DNA of 35,795 nucleotides from the NCBI RefSeq assembly GCF_019242355.1, contig NZ_JAFAVR010000271.1, positions 1-35,795 of the forward strand. The letters are read 5' to 3'. The stretch is from Sphingomonas sp. (GTDB lineage: Bacteria > Pseudomonadota > Alphaproteobacteria > Sphingomonadales > Sphingomonadaceae). The notes below the pieces were generated by a model. The model did not search any database. It worked only from the letters and a program-made list of their open reading frames with translations, and was not told the DNA's origin. Positions 7,563 through 16,334 of the stretch are shown in pieces (the first letter of the stretch is position 1; each line of letters begins with the position of its first letter). Made by a program: the position numbers and the translations under genes.

Positions 7563-7870
7563 GCGGGGCCAACGCGTATCGTGGCGAGTGTAGCCTGGAG
7601 GTCGGCGGCGAAACGCTGGTGCTTCGGCCGAGCTTTGCAGCGCTGGTCGCGGCGGAGGAGGAGCTCGGCTCGCTTTTCGAGCTGGTCGAGCAGGCTGCAG
7701 CCGGGCAGCTTGGGCTGCAGCAGATCGTTGCCTTGTTCGACCATCTTTCGAAAAGCCGCGTCGGCGCGATTACGCGTGAGCGGATCGGCGAGGCTGTGGT
7801 CGAGCTGGGGCTGGCGAAGATCACGCCAGTCCTGCGCGCTGTCCTGAGTCAGGTCCTGCAGGGGCGATGA
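7559..7870 (+). CDS. gene transfer agent family protein (GTA gp10-like)
   Basis: MSGANAYRGECSLEVGGETLVLRPSFAALVAAEEELGSLFELVEQAAAGQLGLQQIVALFDHLSKS...; overlaps both neighbouring genes by 4 nt. Confidence 0.85.
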   Translation: MSGANAYRGECSLEVGGETLVLRPSFAALVAAEEELGSLFELVEQAAAGQLGLQQIVALFDHLSKSRVGAITRERIGEAVVELGLAKITPVLRAVLSQVLQGR

Positions 7871-8061
7871 CCGCAAAGTTCGGCAATGCGGCCTCGCGAT
7901 TGTGCGGGGCCGCGTCGACGCTTCTTGGGTGGCGGCCGGACGAGTTCTGGAACGCGACGCCTGCGGAGCTGGCAACGGCCCTGGCGCCGCCGGAGCATAG
8001 TGCCGAGCCCATGCTGCCGGACGTCTTCGCCGATCTTCGGCAACGCTTCCCTGACGATTGA
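7867..8061 (+). CDS. phage tail assembly chaperone (small GTA-type protein)
   Basis: MTAKFGNAASRLCGAASTLLGWRPDEFWNATPAELATALAPPEHSAEPMLPDVFADLRQRFPDD; GWRPDEFWNATPAEL is characteristic. Confidence 0.8.
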   Translation: MTAKFGNAASRLCGAASTLLGWRPDEFWNATPAELATALAPPEHSAEPMLPDVFADLRQRFPDD

Positions 8062-8073
8062 AAGCAGTAAGAG

Positions 8074-8649
8074 ATGGATGAGGAAATCGATCGGCTGGTC
8101 GTCAGCGTGCGCGCGGACACGGCTGGCTTTGCACGTGACGTGGCATCGATGCGCGGCGAGCTCGAGGGGCCGCTTGCGAGCGGCGTCAGCCGGGCCGGGC
8201 GACTGATCGACAATGCGCTCGCAAGTGCGCTCAAGACCGGCAAGCTAGGCTTCGACGACCTGAAGAAGACGGCACTGTCGGCGATGTCGGACATCGAGCA
8301 GTCGTCGTTGCGTGCCCTCTTCGGTACGTCGGGTGGAACGGGCGGAAGTATCGGCAAGGGATTGCTGAGCGGGATCGGAAGCGTCGTCTCAGGGCTGATG
8401 GGGTCTCCGGGCCGGGCGACCGGCGGACCGGTTTCGCAAGGTCGCGCCTATGTCGTGGGCGAGAACGGGCCCGAGCTGTTCGTGCCGGGCAGCGCGGGGC
8501 GGATCGAGACCGGCGGGGGATCGGGCGCGCGGGACGTGCGCGTTGCGATTTCGGTGCAGACGCCGACGCCTTCGGACCCGCAGGTGCTGCGACAATCGAG
8601 CAGGCAGTTGGCGCGCGCGGTTCGGGCTGCGTTGGCGAGCGGGCGATGA
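8074..8649 (+). CDS. short tail tape measure protein (GTA gp11-like)
   Basis: MDEEIDRLVVSVRADTAGFARDVASMRGELEGPLASGVSRAGRLIDNALASALKTGKLGFDDLKKTALSAMSDIEQSSLRALFG...GGPVSQGRAYVVGENGPELFVPGSAGRIE; 191 aa. Confidence 0.85.
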   Translation: MDEEIDRLVVSVRADTAGFARDVASMRGELEGPLASGVSRAGRLIDNALASALKTGKLGFDDLKKTALSAMSDIEQSSLRALFGTSGGTGGSIGKGLLSGIGSVVSGLMGSPGRATGGPVSQGRAYVVGENGPELFVPGSAGRIETGGGSGARDVRVAISVQTPTPSDPQVLRQSSRQLARAVRAALASGR

Positions 8650-10946
8650 GATACTGGTTCACTCGGCCGGACGCGCCGATTGCCGGCACGTGGGTCAAGC
8701 GGTTCGATCCCCGCTACTGGACCGTCGATTTTCCCCGCGGAACCGTCGCAAGCGTCGTCACTGGCGACGATCCGCATAGCATGACGGTCACGGCGGAGAT
8801 GGCGCGCAAGGGCGACCTGGTCGGACTCATTTACGAGAGCGCCGACCGGCTGTCGCATCCGGCGCATGCGTACCGGACGGGTGTCGATTATTCCGGATGT
8901 ACGTTGAGCTTTCGCTGGCAGTCGAGCGGCGTGATGCCGCTGGACGCGGCGAACGGTCCGACGCTGACGATCGAAGGCAAGGACGCCGCGGGCAATCCGC
9001 GGTCCTGGTACGTGCGGCTCTGGAATTATGCGCAGGGCTCTTCGACCGATGCCGTGATTACGCTCGACTTCGACGCGATGGATGGCGGCTTCGGGCTGCC
9101 AGCGGACGCGGACGGGGTGAATCCGAGCGCGATCGACCGATTGTTCATCAGCATCGTCGCGCCCGATTACGCGGAGGGATCGGCAGAGCTGCGCGCCGCG
9201 CCGGCGAAGGCGACGGTGACGATCAGCGGACTTGCCTGCGACGGCCATGCCAGCGTCCTTCGCATCAACGATGCGATGGTGCCTGAGCATGACCTGCGCA
9301 TCGCGACGGCCTATGACGACATGTACAATTTGACGCCCGAACGGATTGTCGAGGCAGTGGAGCGGCTCGGCTACCGCGGGGTCATCAATCACTATATCGG
9401 AATGAGCCACTATTTCGCGCTGGACGGCGCGGGGCTGGTGGATGCGTCGCGACCGATGAACGATGCTGCGCTGGCGTGGCATCGCGCGTTCGCCGAGGCG
9501 GCCAAAGTGCGCGGCTATGACGTGATCTGGTCGCTGTCGTACGAAATCCTGGACCAGTTCTGCCCGGACGCGTGGAAGCAACGCGACTATCACGGCGCGT
9601 CGGCGGCGACCGGATATGATCCGCCCTCGACGCTCGTGTCGCCGGCGAACGAGGACGCGATCGCCTTCCTGCGTTCGGTCGGGGAGCAATTCGTAGATAT
9701 CGCTGTCGAGGCTGGCCTGCAGCCGCAGGTCCAGGTTGGCGAGCCGTGGTGGTGGGTGACGGCGAGCGGCGGGCTCAGCCTTTACGACGATGCGGCGAAA
9801 GCAGCGCTGGGCGGCGCGCCTGTCGAGATCGCGGACGTGCGTGCGGCGATGACGACGGCGCAGACGGAGTTGCTCGATGCCGCCGGGGCCTTGCTCGCGG
9901 CATCGACGGCGGAGATCGCGAATGCGGCGAAGGCAAAGGCGGCGGACACTCGGACGCTGTTGCTCGCTTACCTGCCGGTCGTGCTCGATCCTGCGGCGCC
10001 GGAGCTGGCGCGGGCCAACCTGCCGGTCGGCTGGGCGAAGCCTGCGTTCGATGTCCTTCAGCTGGAAGATTACGACTGGGTGACGAGCGGGCGAAGCAAC
10101 CTGCGGGCGTTTGCCTATTCCGAGGTGCAGGCGCGGCTCGGCTATTCGGCCGGCGAGCAGCATTATCTGTCCGGCTTCGTCGCGAACGCCGCCGAGCGCG
10201 GCCAATGGCGCGAGGTGATCGACGCAGCCCTGGAGGCGCGGCGGCGCGGTTGCGCGGAGGTCTTCATCTGGGCCCTCCCGCAGGTGCTTCGCGACGGACT
10301 GACAATCTTTGGAACGGAGGCGGCGGTGGCGCCCTTTGACGATCTATCCTTCCCGATCGAGATCGGCGCGCAGGCGAGCGTTGCGCCAAGCTATTCGACC
10401 AGTATCGTGACGACGGCGAGCGGATATGAGAGCCGCAACGCCAACTGGCAGCAGGCGCGGCTGAAGTTCGATGCTGGGCCGGGCGTTCGCGGCGATTCGG
10501 AACTTGAGACCCTGATCGCGTTCTTCCGAGCCCGCCGCGGGCCCGCCGTGGGGTTCCGCTTCCGCGATCCCTATGATTTCAGCTCGAACGGGATGACGGC
10601 GACACCGAGCGCGAGCGACCAGGCGATCGGATTCGGGGACGGCGCGACGGCTCGGTTCGAATTGGTGAAGGCTTACGGCGGCGGCGAGACGCGACGAATC
10701 ACTCGGCCCGTTGCCGGGACGGTTCGGGTGGCGATCGACGGGACCGAGCTCGCGAGCGGATGGACGCTGGCGCCGCTCGGCGTGATCGAGCTGTCGGAGG
10801 CGCCCGCAGTTGGGGCGACCGTAACGGCCGGGTTTCTGTTCGACGTGCCGGTGCGGTTCGCCGAAGATCAGATCGAGGTGAATCGGGCGACGTTCCTGGC
10901 CGGCGAGGCGCCGAGCGTGCCGCTGGTCGAAGTCCGCGAGGGCTGA
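8646..10946 (+). CDS. 766-aa fusion: N-terminal TIM-barrel/glycoside-hydrolase-like region plus C-terminal DUF2460 (TIGR02217; GTA gp12-like distal tail protein)
   Basis: C-terminus: FPIEIGAQASVAPSYSTSIVTTASGYESRNANWQQARLKFDAGPGVRGDSELETLIAFFRARRGPAVGFRFRDPYDFSS...EDQIEVNRATFLAGEAPSVPLVEVREG (DUF2460). N-terminal ~560 aa: beta-rich segment, then TIM-like pattern GYRGVINHYIG...GYDVIWSLSYEIL...QPQVQVGEPWWWV...FDVLQLEDYDWV...CAEVFIWALPQVL. Confidence 0.88.
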   Translation: MRYWFTRPDAPIAGTWVKRFDPRYWTVDFPRGTVASVVTGDDPHSMTVTAEMARKGDLVGLIYESADRLSHPAHAYRTGVDYSGCTLSFRWQSSGVMPLDAANGPTLTIEGKDAAGNPRSWYVRLWNYAQGSSTDAVITLDFDAMDGGFGLPADADGVNPSAIDRLFISIVAPDYAEGSAELRAAPAKATVTISGLACDGHASVLRINDAMVPEHDLRIATAYDDMYNLTPERIVEAVERLGYRGVINHYIGMSHYFALDGAGLVDASRPMNDAALAWHRAFAEAAKVRGYDVIWSLSYEILDQFCPDAWKQRDYHGASAATGYDPPSTLVSPANEDAIAFLRSVGEQFVDIAVEAGLQPQVQVGEPWWWVTASGGLSLYDDAAKAALGGAPVEIADVRAAMTTAQTELLDAAGALLAASTAEIANAAKAKAADTRTLLLAYLPVVLDPAAPELARANLPVGWAKPAFDVLQLEDYDWVTSGRSNLRAFAYSEVQARLGYSAGEQHYLSGFVANAAERGQWREVIDAALEARRRGCAEVFIWALPQVLRDGLTIFGTEAAVAPFDDLSFPIEIGAQASVAPSYSTSIVTTASGYESRNANWQQARLKFDAGPGVRGDSELETLIAFFRARRGPAVGFRFRDPYDFSSNGMTATPSASDQAIGFGDGATARFELVKAYGGGETRRITRPVAGTVRVAIDGTELASGWTLAPLGVIELSEAPAVGATVTAGFLFDVPVRFAEDQIEVNRATFLAGEAPSVPLVEVREG

Positions 10947-10949
10947 GCG

Positions 10950-11759
10950 GTGGCGACAATGATCGATGGGGAGGCCACGAGCCTCGCCCTGTGCTGGCGG
11001 CTCGAGCGGGCCGACGGCGCCGGAATCGCGCTTACCAGTCACGACGAGGCTGTGCTGATCGGCAACGACCGCTACGAGCCTGAGCCGGGCATCGTGCCCG
11101 CGTCGGTGAGCCGCAGGCTCGGGCTCGATGCCCAGACGTCGGAGATTTCAGGCGGTCTCAGTTCGGACGCGCTGGATGAGACGGAGCTCACGCTCGGCCG
11201 GTGGGACGGTGCGCGGGCGGTGCTCGTCGCAGTGGACTGGAGCAGCCCCGACCGCGGGGAGACCAGCTTGCTCACGGGTGAGATCGGGCAAGTGCAGACC
11301 CAGGACGGAGGCTTCTCCGCCGACCTGAACGGCGCCGCCGCTGCGCTGGACCGGCCGATCTGTCCGTCGACCTCGCCGCAATGCCGGGCCGAGCTTGGCG
11401 ACGCGGCGTGCCGGATCGATCTTCGCGGGCGGAGCGCGCGGGCGATCGTGGCGGGCAGTAGCGGCGGCGAGCTGACGTTGGAAGACGCCGTCGACAGCAG
11501 GTTCCTCCTCGGCCGGCTGCGCTACCTGAGCGGATCCAATTGCGGGCTCTCGACCGTGATCATTGGGGTTGCCGGTGACCAGATTCGGGTTCGCGACCTG
11601 CCGCGAGCGGCGATCGAGGAAGGTTGCCGGGTCGAGCTTCGCGAAGGGTGCGACAAGACATTCGCGACCTGCCGAACGCGCTTCGCCAATGCCGCGAATT
11701 TTCGGGGCGAGCCGTACCTGCCCGGCAATGACCTTCTCACCCGATACCCGGGGGCCTGA
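10950..11759 (+). CDS. DUF2163 baseplate hub protein (GTA gp13-like)
   Basis: LALCWRLERADGAGIALTSHDEAVLIGNDRYEPEPGIVPASVSRRLGLDAQTSEISGGLSSDALDETELTLGRWDGARAVLVAVDW...CPSTSPQCRAELGDAACRIDL...GCDKTFATCRTRFANAANFRGEPYLPGND; GTG start. Confidence 0.92.
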   Translation: MATMIDGEATSLALCWRLERADGAGIALTSHDEAVLIGNDRYEPEPGIVPASVSRRLGLDAQTSEISGGLSSDALDETELTLGRWDGARAVLVAVDWSSPDRGETSLLTGEIGQVQTQDGGFSADLNGAAAALDRPICPSTSPQCRAELGDAACRIDLRGRSARAIVAGSSGGELTLEDAVDSRFLLGRLRYLSGSNCGLSTVIIGVAGDQIRVRDLPRAAIEEGCRVELREGCDKTFATCRTRFANAANFRGEPYLPGNDLLTRYPGA

Positions 11760-11760
11760 C

Positions 11761-12162
11761 ATGACCAATCCATTCGTCGACCGGGCGCGCGCTCTGGTCG
11801 GCACGCGGTTTCGCCCGCAGGGACGGAGCCCGGAGACAGGGCTCGACTGCGTCGGTCTTGCACTGGCGGTGTTCGGCATTCGCGCGAACGCCGTGCGGCG
11901 GGACTACCGATTGCGCGGCGCTCACGGCCAGGAGCTGAGTCGCGAGGTGCTGCGGTTCTTCCGGCGCGTCGGCAAGGTGGCCGCGGCGCCCGGCGACCTG
12001 GTGATATCCAGTGTCGCCCTCGACCAGCTGCATCTCTCGATCATCAGCGACGGCGCCTTCGTCCACGCGGACGGGAGGATCGGCCGCGTCGTCGAGACGC
12101 CGGGAACGCCTTCGTGGCCATGCGAGGGCGTTTATCGGCGCCGGGTACGTGGGGAGAGCTAG
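11761..12162 (+). CDS. NlpC/P60 family peptidase (GTA gp14-like)
   Basis: MTNPFVDRARALVGTRFRPQGRSPETGLDCVGLALAVFG...GDLVISSVALDQLHLSIISDGAFVHADGRIGRVVETPG; DCVGL catalytic Cys and LHLSI His positions. Confidence 0.9.
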   Translation: MTNPFVDRARALVGTRFRPQGRSPETGLDCVGLALAVFGIRANAVRRDYRLRGAHGQELSREVLRFFRRVGKVAAAPGDLVISSVALDQLHLSIISDGAFVHADGRIGRVVETPGTPSWPCEGVYRRRVRGES

Positions 12163-12165
12163 GCG

Positions 12166-14316
12166 ATGGCGACTCTTGTTCTCAGCACGGTCGGCACATC
12201 GCTTGGCGGTCCCGTCGGCGGCGCGATCGGCAGTCTGATTGGCCAGTCGATCGATCAGCAGATGCTGGCTCCGCCGGCGCGAGGGCCCCGGCTCGGCGAC
12301 CTGTCGGTCCAGACGTCGGCGTACGGGACGCAAATCCCGCGAGTCTATGGGACGATGCGCGTGGCAGGCAGCGTGGTCTGGTCAACCGACCTGATCGAAA
12401 GCAGCGCCATCGCGGGCGCCAAGGGCGAGCCTGACGTCACCTACAGTTATTCGGTGTCGATGGCGGTCGCGCTGTCATCACGGCCCTTGCGCGAGATCCG
12501 CCGCATCTGGGCCGACGGCAATCTGCTGCGGGGCGAGGCCGGCGATTTCAAGACGAGCACGGATTTCCGCTTCTACGACGGCGGCGAGGATCAGGCGGTC
12601 GATCCGCTGATCGGCTCCATCGAAGGAGCCGACGGGACGCCAGCCTATCGCGGACTGGCAATGGCGATGTTCGAGAATCTCGAGCTTGCCGATTTCGGCA
12701 ACCGCATTCCGTTCCTGACCTTCGAAGTCGTCGCGGACGACGGCGACCCGACGCTTGCAGACATTCTCGGCGACGCGAGCGATGGGTGCATCAGGATCGC
12801 GGATGGGCGGACGTTGGTGGGCTATTCCGCAATCGGCAAGTCGATGAGCGCGGCGATTCGGCCGCTAGTCGACACGTTCGATGTGGAGCTGGTCGATGCG
12901 TGCGGATTGATAGGGCCTGCCGACGGCGAGACGCTCCAGATTGGCGAGGATGAGCTCGGGACGTCGGCAAACAGCTCGACCGCCACGCGGATGCAGCGCG
13001 ATCAAGACCCGGCCCGGTCCCTGCCGGCATCGGTTCTGGTGACCTATTACGATCCGGAACGCGATTATCAGTCCGGGCTGGCGCGAGCGGATGGCGGCGC
13101 GCGCGAAGGCGAGGAGACCCGGATCGAGTTGCCGGCCGTCCTTTCCGCTGCCTCTGCTCGCTCGCTAGCCGAGGAAGCGATTGCGCGAGCATGGGCTCGG
13201 CGCGACCGGTTGAAGCTGAGTCTGCCCGGCAGCCGGATCGGGCTCCTTCCGGGTGCTCGCGTCAAGGTCCCGGCGATGCCGGGAATTTGGCGGGTCGAGC
13301 AGAGCACGATCGACGCGATGGCGGTTGCGCTCGAGCTGCGGCCGGAATGGCGGCCTTTGCCTGACATCGCCGCGGACAGCGGACGGTCGAACGCCGCTGC
13401 CGACCGCGTCGACGGGCCAGCCAGCTTTGCCTTGGCCGAGCTTCCGAGCATCGACGGAACGCCGTCGTCAGTCCCGAATGTTTACCTTGCCGCGGCCAGT
13501 GCAACGCAGGGTTGGAAGCCGCTCGCGGTCGAGGTCACGGGACCGGGATGGTTGGCGAGCAGCACGACTTCGGCAGTTAAATCGGTTCTGGGTGCTGCGA
13601 TCAGCATTCTGCCGGACGGGAGCACCGACCTCGTCGACGCGGTCGGGTTCGTGGATGTCCGGCTCGTCGATGCGGAACAGTGGCTCTTAAGCTGCGACGA
13701 CGAGGCCTTGATGGCGGGCGCAAACCTTGCCCTTCTCGGCGGCGAGATCCTGCAGTTCGGTGTGGCGAAGCCGCTTGGCGCGGGCGCTTTTCGGCTGTCT
13801 CGATTGCTGCGCGGCAGGGGCGGAACGGAATGGGCGACGGCCGGGCACCAGGCCGGCGAGGCATTCGTGCTGCTTGAGGCGGCGTCACTTCGGCAGGTTC
13901 CGCTGCCGGATTGGGCTAGCGGAAGCGAGTTCGAGGTGCTGCAACCCGCGCGGCAGGGGAGCGCGAGCGCGGCGCTCAAGGTCAGTGGGGACAGTCTTCG
14001 GCCCTGGTCGCCGGTTGGACTTCGGGCCGCGCTCACCGATGGTGGCGATCTTGCGATCGGCTGGATCCGCCGAAGCCGAGTGCGCTGCGGTTGGCTCGAC
14101 GACATCGACATGCCGCTTGGCGAGCGGCTCGAGCAATATGACGTCACGATCACGGCCGGGGAGCAGTCGCTGGACTATTCCTGCGGAATGCCAGCGATCA
14201 CGATTTCCGCTGTGCAGCTGGGACGACTCGGCACAGGAACGGCGACGATCTCGGTCAGGCAGGTCGGCGACTGGGGCGCGTCGCGTCCGGCCACCGTACA
14301 CATTACGCTAAGCTAG
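12166..14316 (+). CDS. tail tip/host-specificity protein (GTA gp15-like, Phage-tail_3 domain), without the TIM-barrel domain of RcGTA gp15
   Basis: Gly/Ala-rich N-terminus; GTQIPRVYGTMRVAGSVVWSTDLIESS...VTYSYSVSMAVALSSRPLREIRRIWADGNLL...DFRFYDGGEDQAVDPLIGSIEGADGTPAYRGLAMAMFENLELADFGNRIPFLTFEV. Confidence 0.9.
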   Translation: MATLVLSTVGTSLGGPVGGAIGSLIGQSIDQQMLAPPARGPRLGDLSVQTSAYGTQIPRVYGTMRVAGSVVWSTDLIESSAIAGAKGEPDVTYSYSVSMAVALSSRPLREIRRIWADGNLLRGEAGDFKTSTDFRFYDGGEDQAVDPLIGSIEGADGTPAYRGLAMAMFENLELADFGNRIPFLTFEVVADDGDPTLADILGDASDGCIRIADGRTLVGYSAIGKSMSAAIRPLVDTFDVELVDACGLIGPADGETLQIGEDELGTSANSSTATRMQRDQDPARSLPASVLVTYYDPERDYQSGLARADGGAREGEETRIELPAVLSAASARSLAEEAIARAWARRDRLKLSLPGSRIGLLPGARVKVPAMPGIWRVEQSTIDAMAVALELRPEWRPLPDIAADSGRSNAAADRVDGPASFALAELPSIDGTPSSVPNVYLAAASATQGWKPLAVEVTGPGWLASSTTSAVKSVLGAAISILPDGSTDLVDAVGFVDVRLVDAEQWLLSCDDEALMAGANLALLGGEILQFGVAKPLGAGAFRLSRLLRGRGGTEWATAGHQAGEAFVLLEAASLRQVPLPDWASGSEFEVLQPARQGSASAALKVSGDSLRPWSPVGLRAALTDGGDLAIGWIRRSRVRCGWLDDIDMPLGERLEQYDVTITAGEQSLDYSCGMPAITISAVQLGRLGTGTATISVRQVGDWGASRPATVHITLS

Positions 14317-14326
14317 GAGAACGAAA

Positions 14327-14824
14327 GTGGGCGCAAGCGCGCGATTCTCGCTGCCCCTTCTCGCCGCCGGACAGGCGCAGAAGGAAGCGGTGCACAATGA
14401 AGCGGTCCAGCTGCTCGATTTTCTGGCCGCGGCGGCGGTCGAGGATGTGCCGGGAGCAACTCCTCCGGGCGCTCCGCAAGTGGGCGCGACCTATATCGTC
14501 GGGGAGGGTGCGACAGAAGGGTGGGCCGGGCAAGACAATAGCCTGGCGGGCTATAGCGCCGCCGGGTGGCGATTCATTTCGCCGCGGGACGGGATGCTGG
14601 CCTATGTCGTGAGCCAGTCGACCTGGGCACTCTATCGCGGAGGCGCGTGGGAGATCGGCGCCGTTCGCGGCGACAAGCTCGTGATCGCCGGCCAGCAGGT
14701 CGTCGGACCGCGTGCCGCGATGATCGCTGCCCCGACCGGAGGCGCCACCGTGGACGCTCAATCACGGACGGCGATCGCGCAGATCCTGTCCGCGCTGCAA
14801 ACCCACGGACTGATTGGAAGCTAG
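14327..14824 (+). CDS. DUF2793 domain-containing protein (phage/GTA tail-associated)
   Basis: GTG start; FSLPLLAAGQAQKEAVHNEAVQLLDFLAAAAVEDVPGATPPGAPQVGATYIVGEGATEGWAGQDNSLAGYSAAGWRFISPRDGMLAYVVSQSTWALYRGGAWEIG. Confidence 0.88.
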   Translation: MGASARFSLPLLAAGQAQKEAVHNEAVQLLDFLAAAAVEDVPGATPPGAPQVGATYIVGEGATEGWAGQDNSLAGYSAAGWRFISPRDGMLAYVVSQSTWALYRGGAWEIGAVRGDKLVIAGQQVVGPRAAMIAAPTGGATVDAQSRTAIAQILSALQTHGLIGS

Positions 14825-14831
14825 CGCATTA

Positions 14832-16136
14832 CTATCGAGCCGAGGCAATCTGCTGCGGTGGCGCGGAATCCCATCCATAGACGTCGGGCAGATAGGCAAT
14901 TTGGCCGTTCTGCACCTGCGCGGTGATGTAGGTCACATAGACCGGGACGCCGCGGGGCAGCTGCACCTGAACTTCCGCATCCTGGCTCGGGGCCGCCGGC
15001 TCCTGACCCAGCAGCCACCGGCCGAGGCGCCTGGCGTCCTGCAGGCGCACGCAGCCATTACTGAGGGATCGCGCATTCTTGTCGAAATATTCCCGTTCGG
15101 GAGAATCGTGGAGGTAGATGTCCTCGCCGTTCGGGAAAGGGAACTTGAGCCTGCCCATCGAATTTTTCGGGCCCGGGTCCTGGCGGACGCGAATGTGCAC
15201 GTTGCCGGCGAGAACACCCTTCCAGTCGATCTGCGTCCAGGGCACGACCGCCGAGTCCACCGTCCAGTCGGCCATCACCTTGTATCCCTGGCGTTTCAGG
15301 TAGGCGTCGCCCTCCTTCAGGACGTTCGGTGCGGTCACCTTGCGAACCAGGTGGTCGGGCACGTTCCAGTAGGGGTTGTAGACGATGTAGCTCATGATGC
15401 TGGCGATGAGCGGGGTCGGCAGTTCGGGCTTGCCGGAGACGACCTTCATCGAGTCCACCGGGTGCCCGTTCTCATACATCGTCAGCAGCTGCGATCCTGA
15501 ATCGACGACGATGAAGCGTCCCGCTGCCGGGATCGAGCGAACGCGGTCTAGATTGGCGAGAAGGCGTGGGTCGGGCGTGAAATTGCCGGTCGCCTGCGCC
15601 TGCGCCCAGGCGGTATCGCGAAGGCTCGAATAGATCGGGTTCACGTTGGATGTGGCCGTCACGTACGCTGCGAGCGACGGCGCGGCGGCTGCGGTCAGGA
15701 GAATCTGGTCGGCGCGCGTCCCCTGCGGTGCAAGAACTCGATAAGCGTAGGACATACCCTTTGTCGGCTGCTTGATCGTCTGCACATATTCGACCCAGTC
15801 GGTGGAGAGCAGGTGGTCAGCGGATTGGATATCCATGGGATTGCCGCTTTGCGCCTGGGCTAGCGCTGCCTCTGCGCGCGCCGCGAGTGCCGGACCGCTC
15901 GGCAGGCCATCGAAGGATGCTCTGCGAAGGATGGAAACGAGCTGCGCGGTGGCGGGATCGGCGACGCCGTTCCGGAACCAGATCGGCCGGGCGTGGAAGC
16001 GGTCGTAATAACTCGCGACGGAGCTTGCGGCACTCAGACCTGGATCGCCGGGCGCAACATATTGCGCCTGAGCCATCCCGCCGGCGCCAGCGACCAACAC
16101 GCCGAGAATTGAACTCAAGCCGTTCTGAACCTTCAC
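14832..16136 (-). CDS. L,D-transpeptidase (YkuD domain, YcbB/LdtD-like)
   Basis: Signal-like N-terminus; FIVVDSGSQLLTMYENGHPVDSMKVVSGKPELPTPLIASIMSYIVYNPYWNVPDHLVRK...FPNGEDIYLHDSPEREYFDKNARSLSNGCVRLQDARRL. Confidence 0.92.
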   Translation of the reverse strand: MKVQNGLSSILGVLVAGAGGMAQAQYVAPGDPGLSAASSVASYYDRFHARPIWFRNGVADPATAQLVSILRRASFDGLPSGPALAARAEAALAQAQSGNPMDIQSADHLLSTDWVEYVQTIKQPTKGMSYAYRVLAPQGTRADQILLTAAAAPSLAAYVTATSNVNPIYSSLRDTAWAQAQATGNFTPDPRLLANLDRVRSIPAAGRFIVVDSGSQLLTMYENGHPVDSMKVVSGKPELPTPLIASIMSYIVYNPYWNVPDHLVRKVTAPNVLKEGDAYLKRQGYKVMADWTVDSAVVPWTQIDWKGVLAGNVHIRVRQDPGPKNSMGRLKFPFPNGEDIYLHDSPEREYFDKNARSLSNGCVRLQDARRLGRWLLGQEPAAPSQDAEVQVQLPRGVPVYVTYITAQVQNGQIAYLPDVYGWDSAPPQQIASAR

Positions 16137-16334
16137 TATTCATCCCCCTCAACGAGACGCGCACAGCATTGCATAGTCCGGATGTGATGCGCCAGCGCAT
16201 GTGGACGGAAGATGAATCGGAAGCGGCGCGACCAGGCTTGGCTGTCCCTAAACGGCTTCCTCCCATGGCCGCTCTTGTGCTTGGCCGCAATCCGCGCATA
16301 GGCCTTCCGCCTCGTCAGCGCGGAAGGGACCTGC

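Noticed and set aside
8448-10205. 585-aa antisense ORF opposite the gp11/gp12 region
   Set aside because: Arg-rich low-complexity translation typical of the antisense frame of GC-rich genes; the sense strand encodes convincing phage tail proteins.
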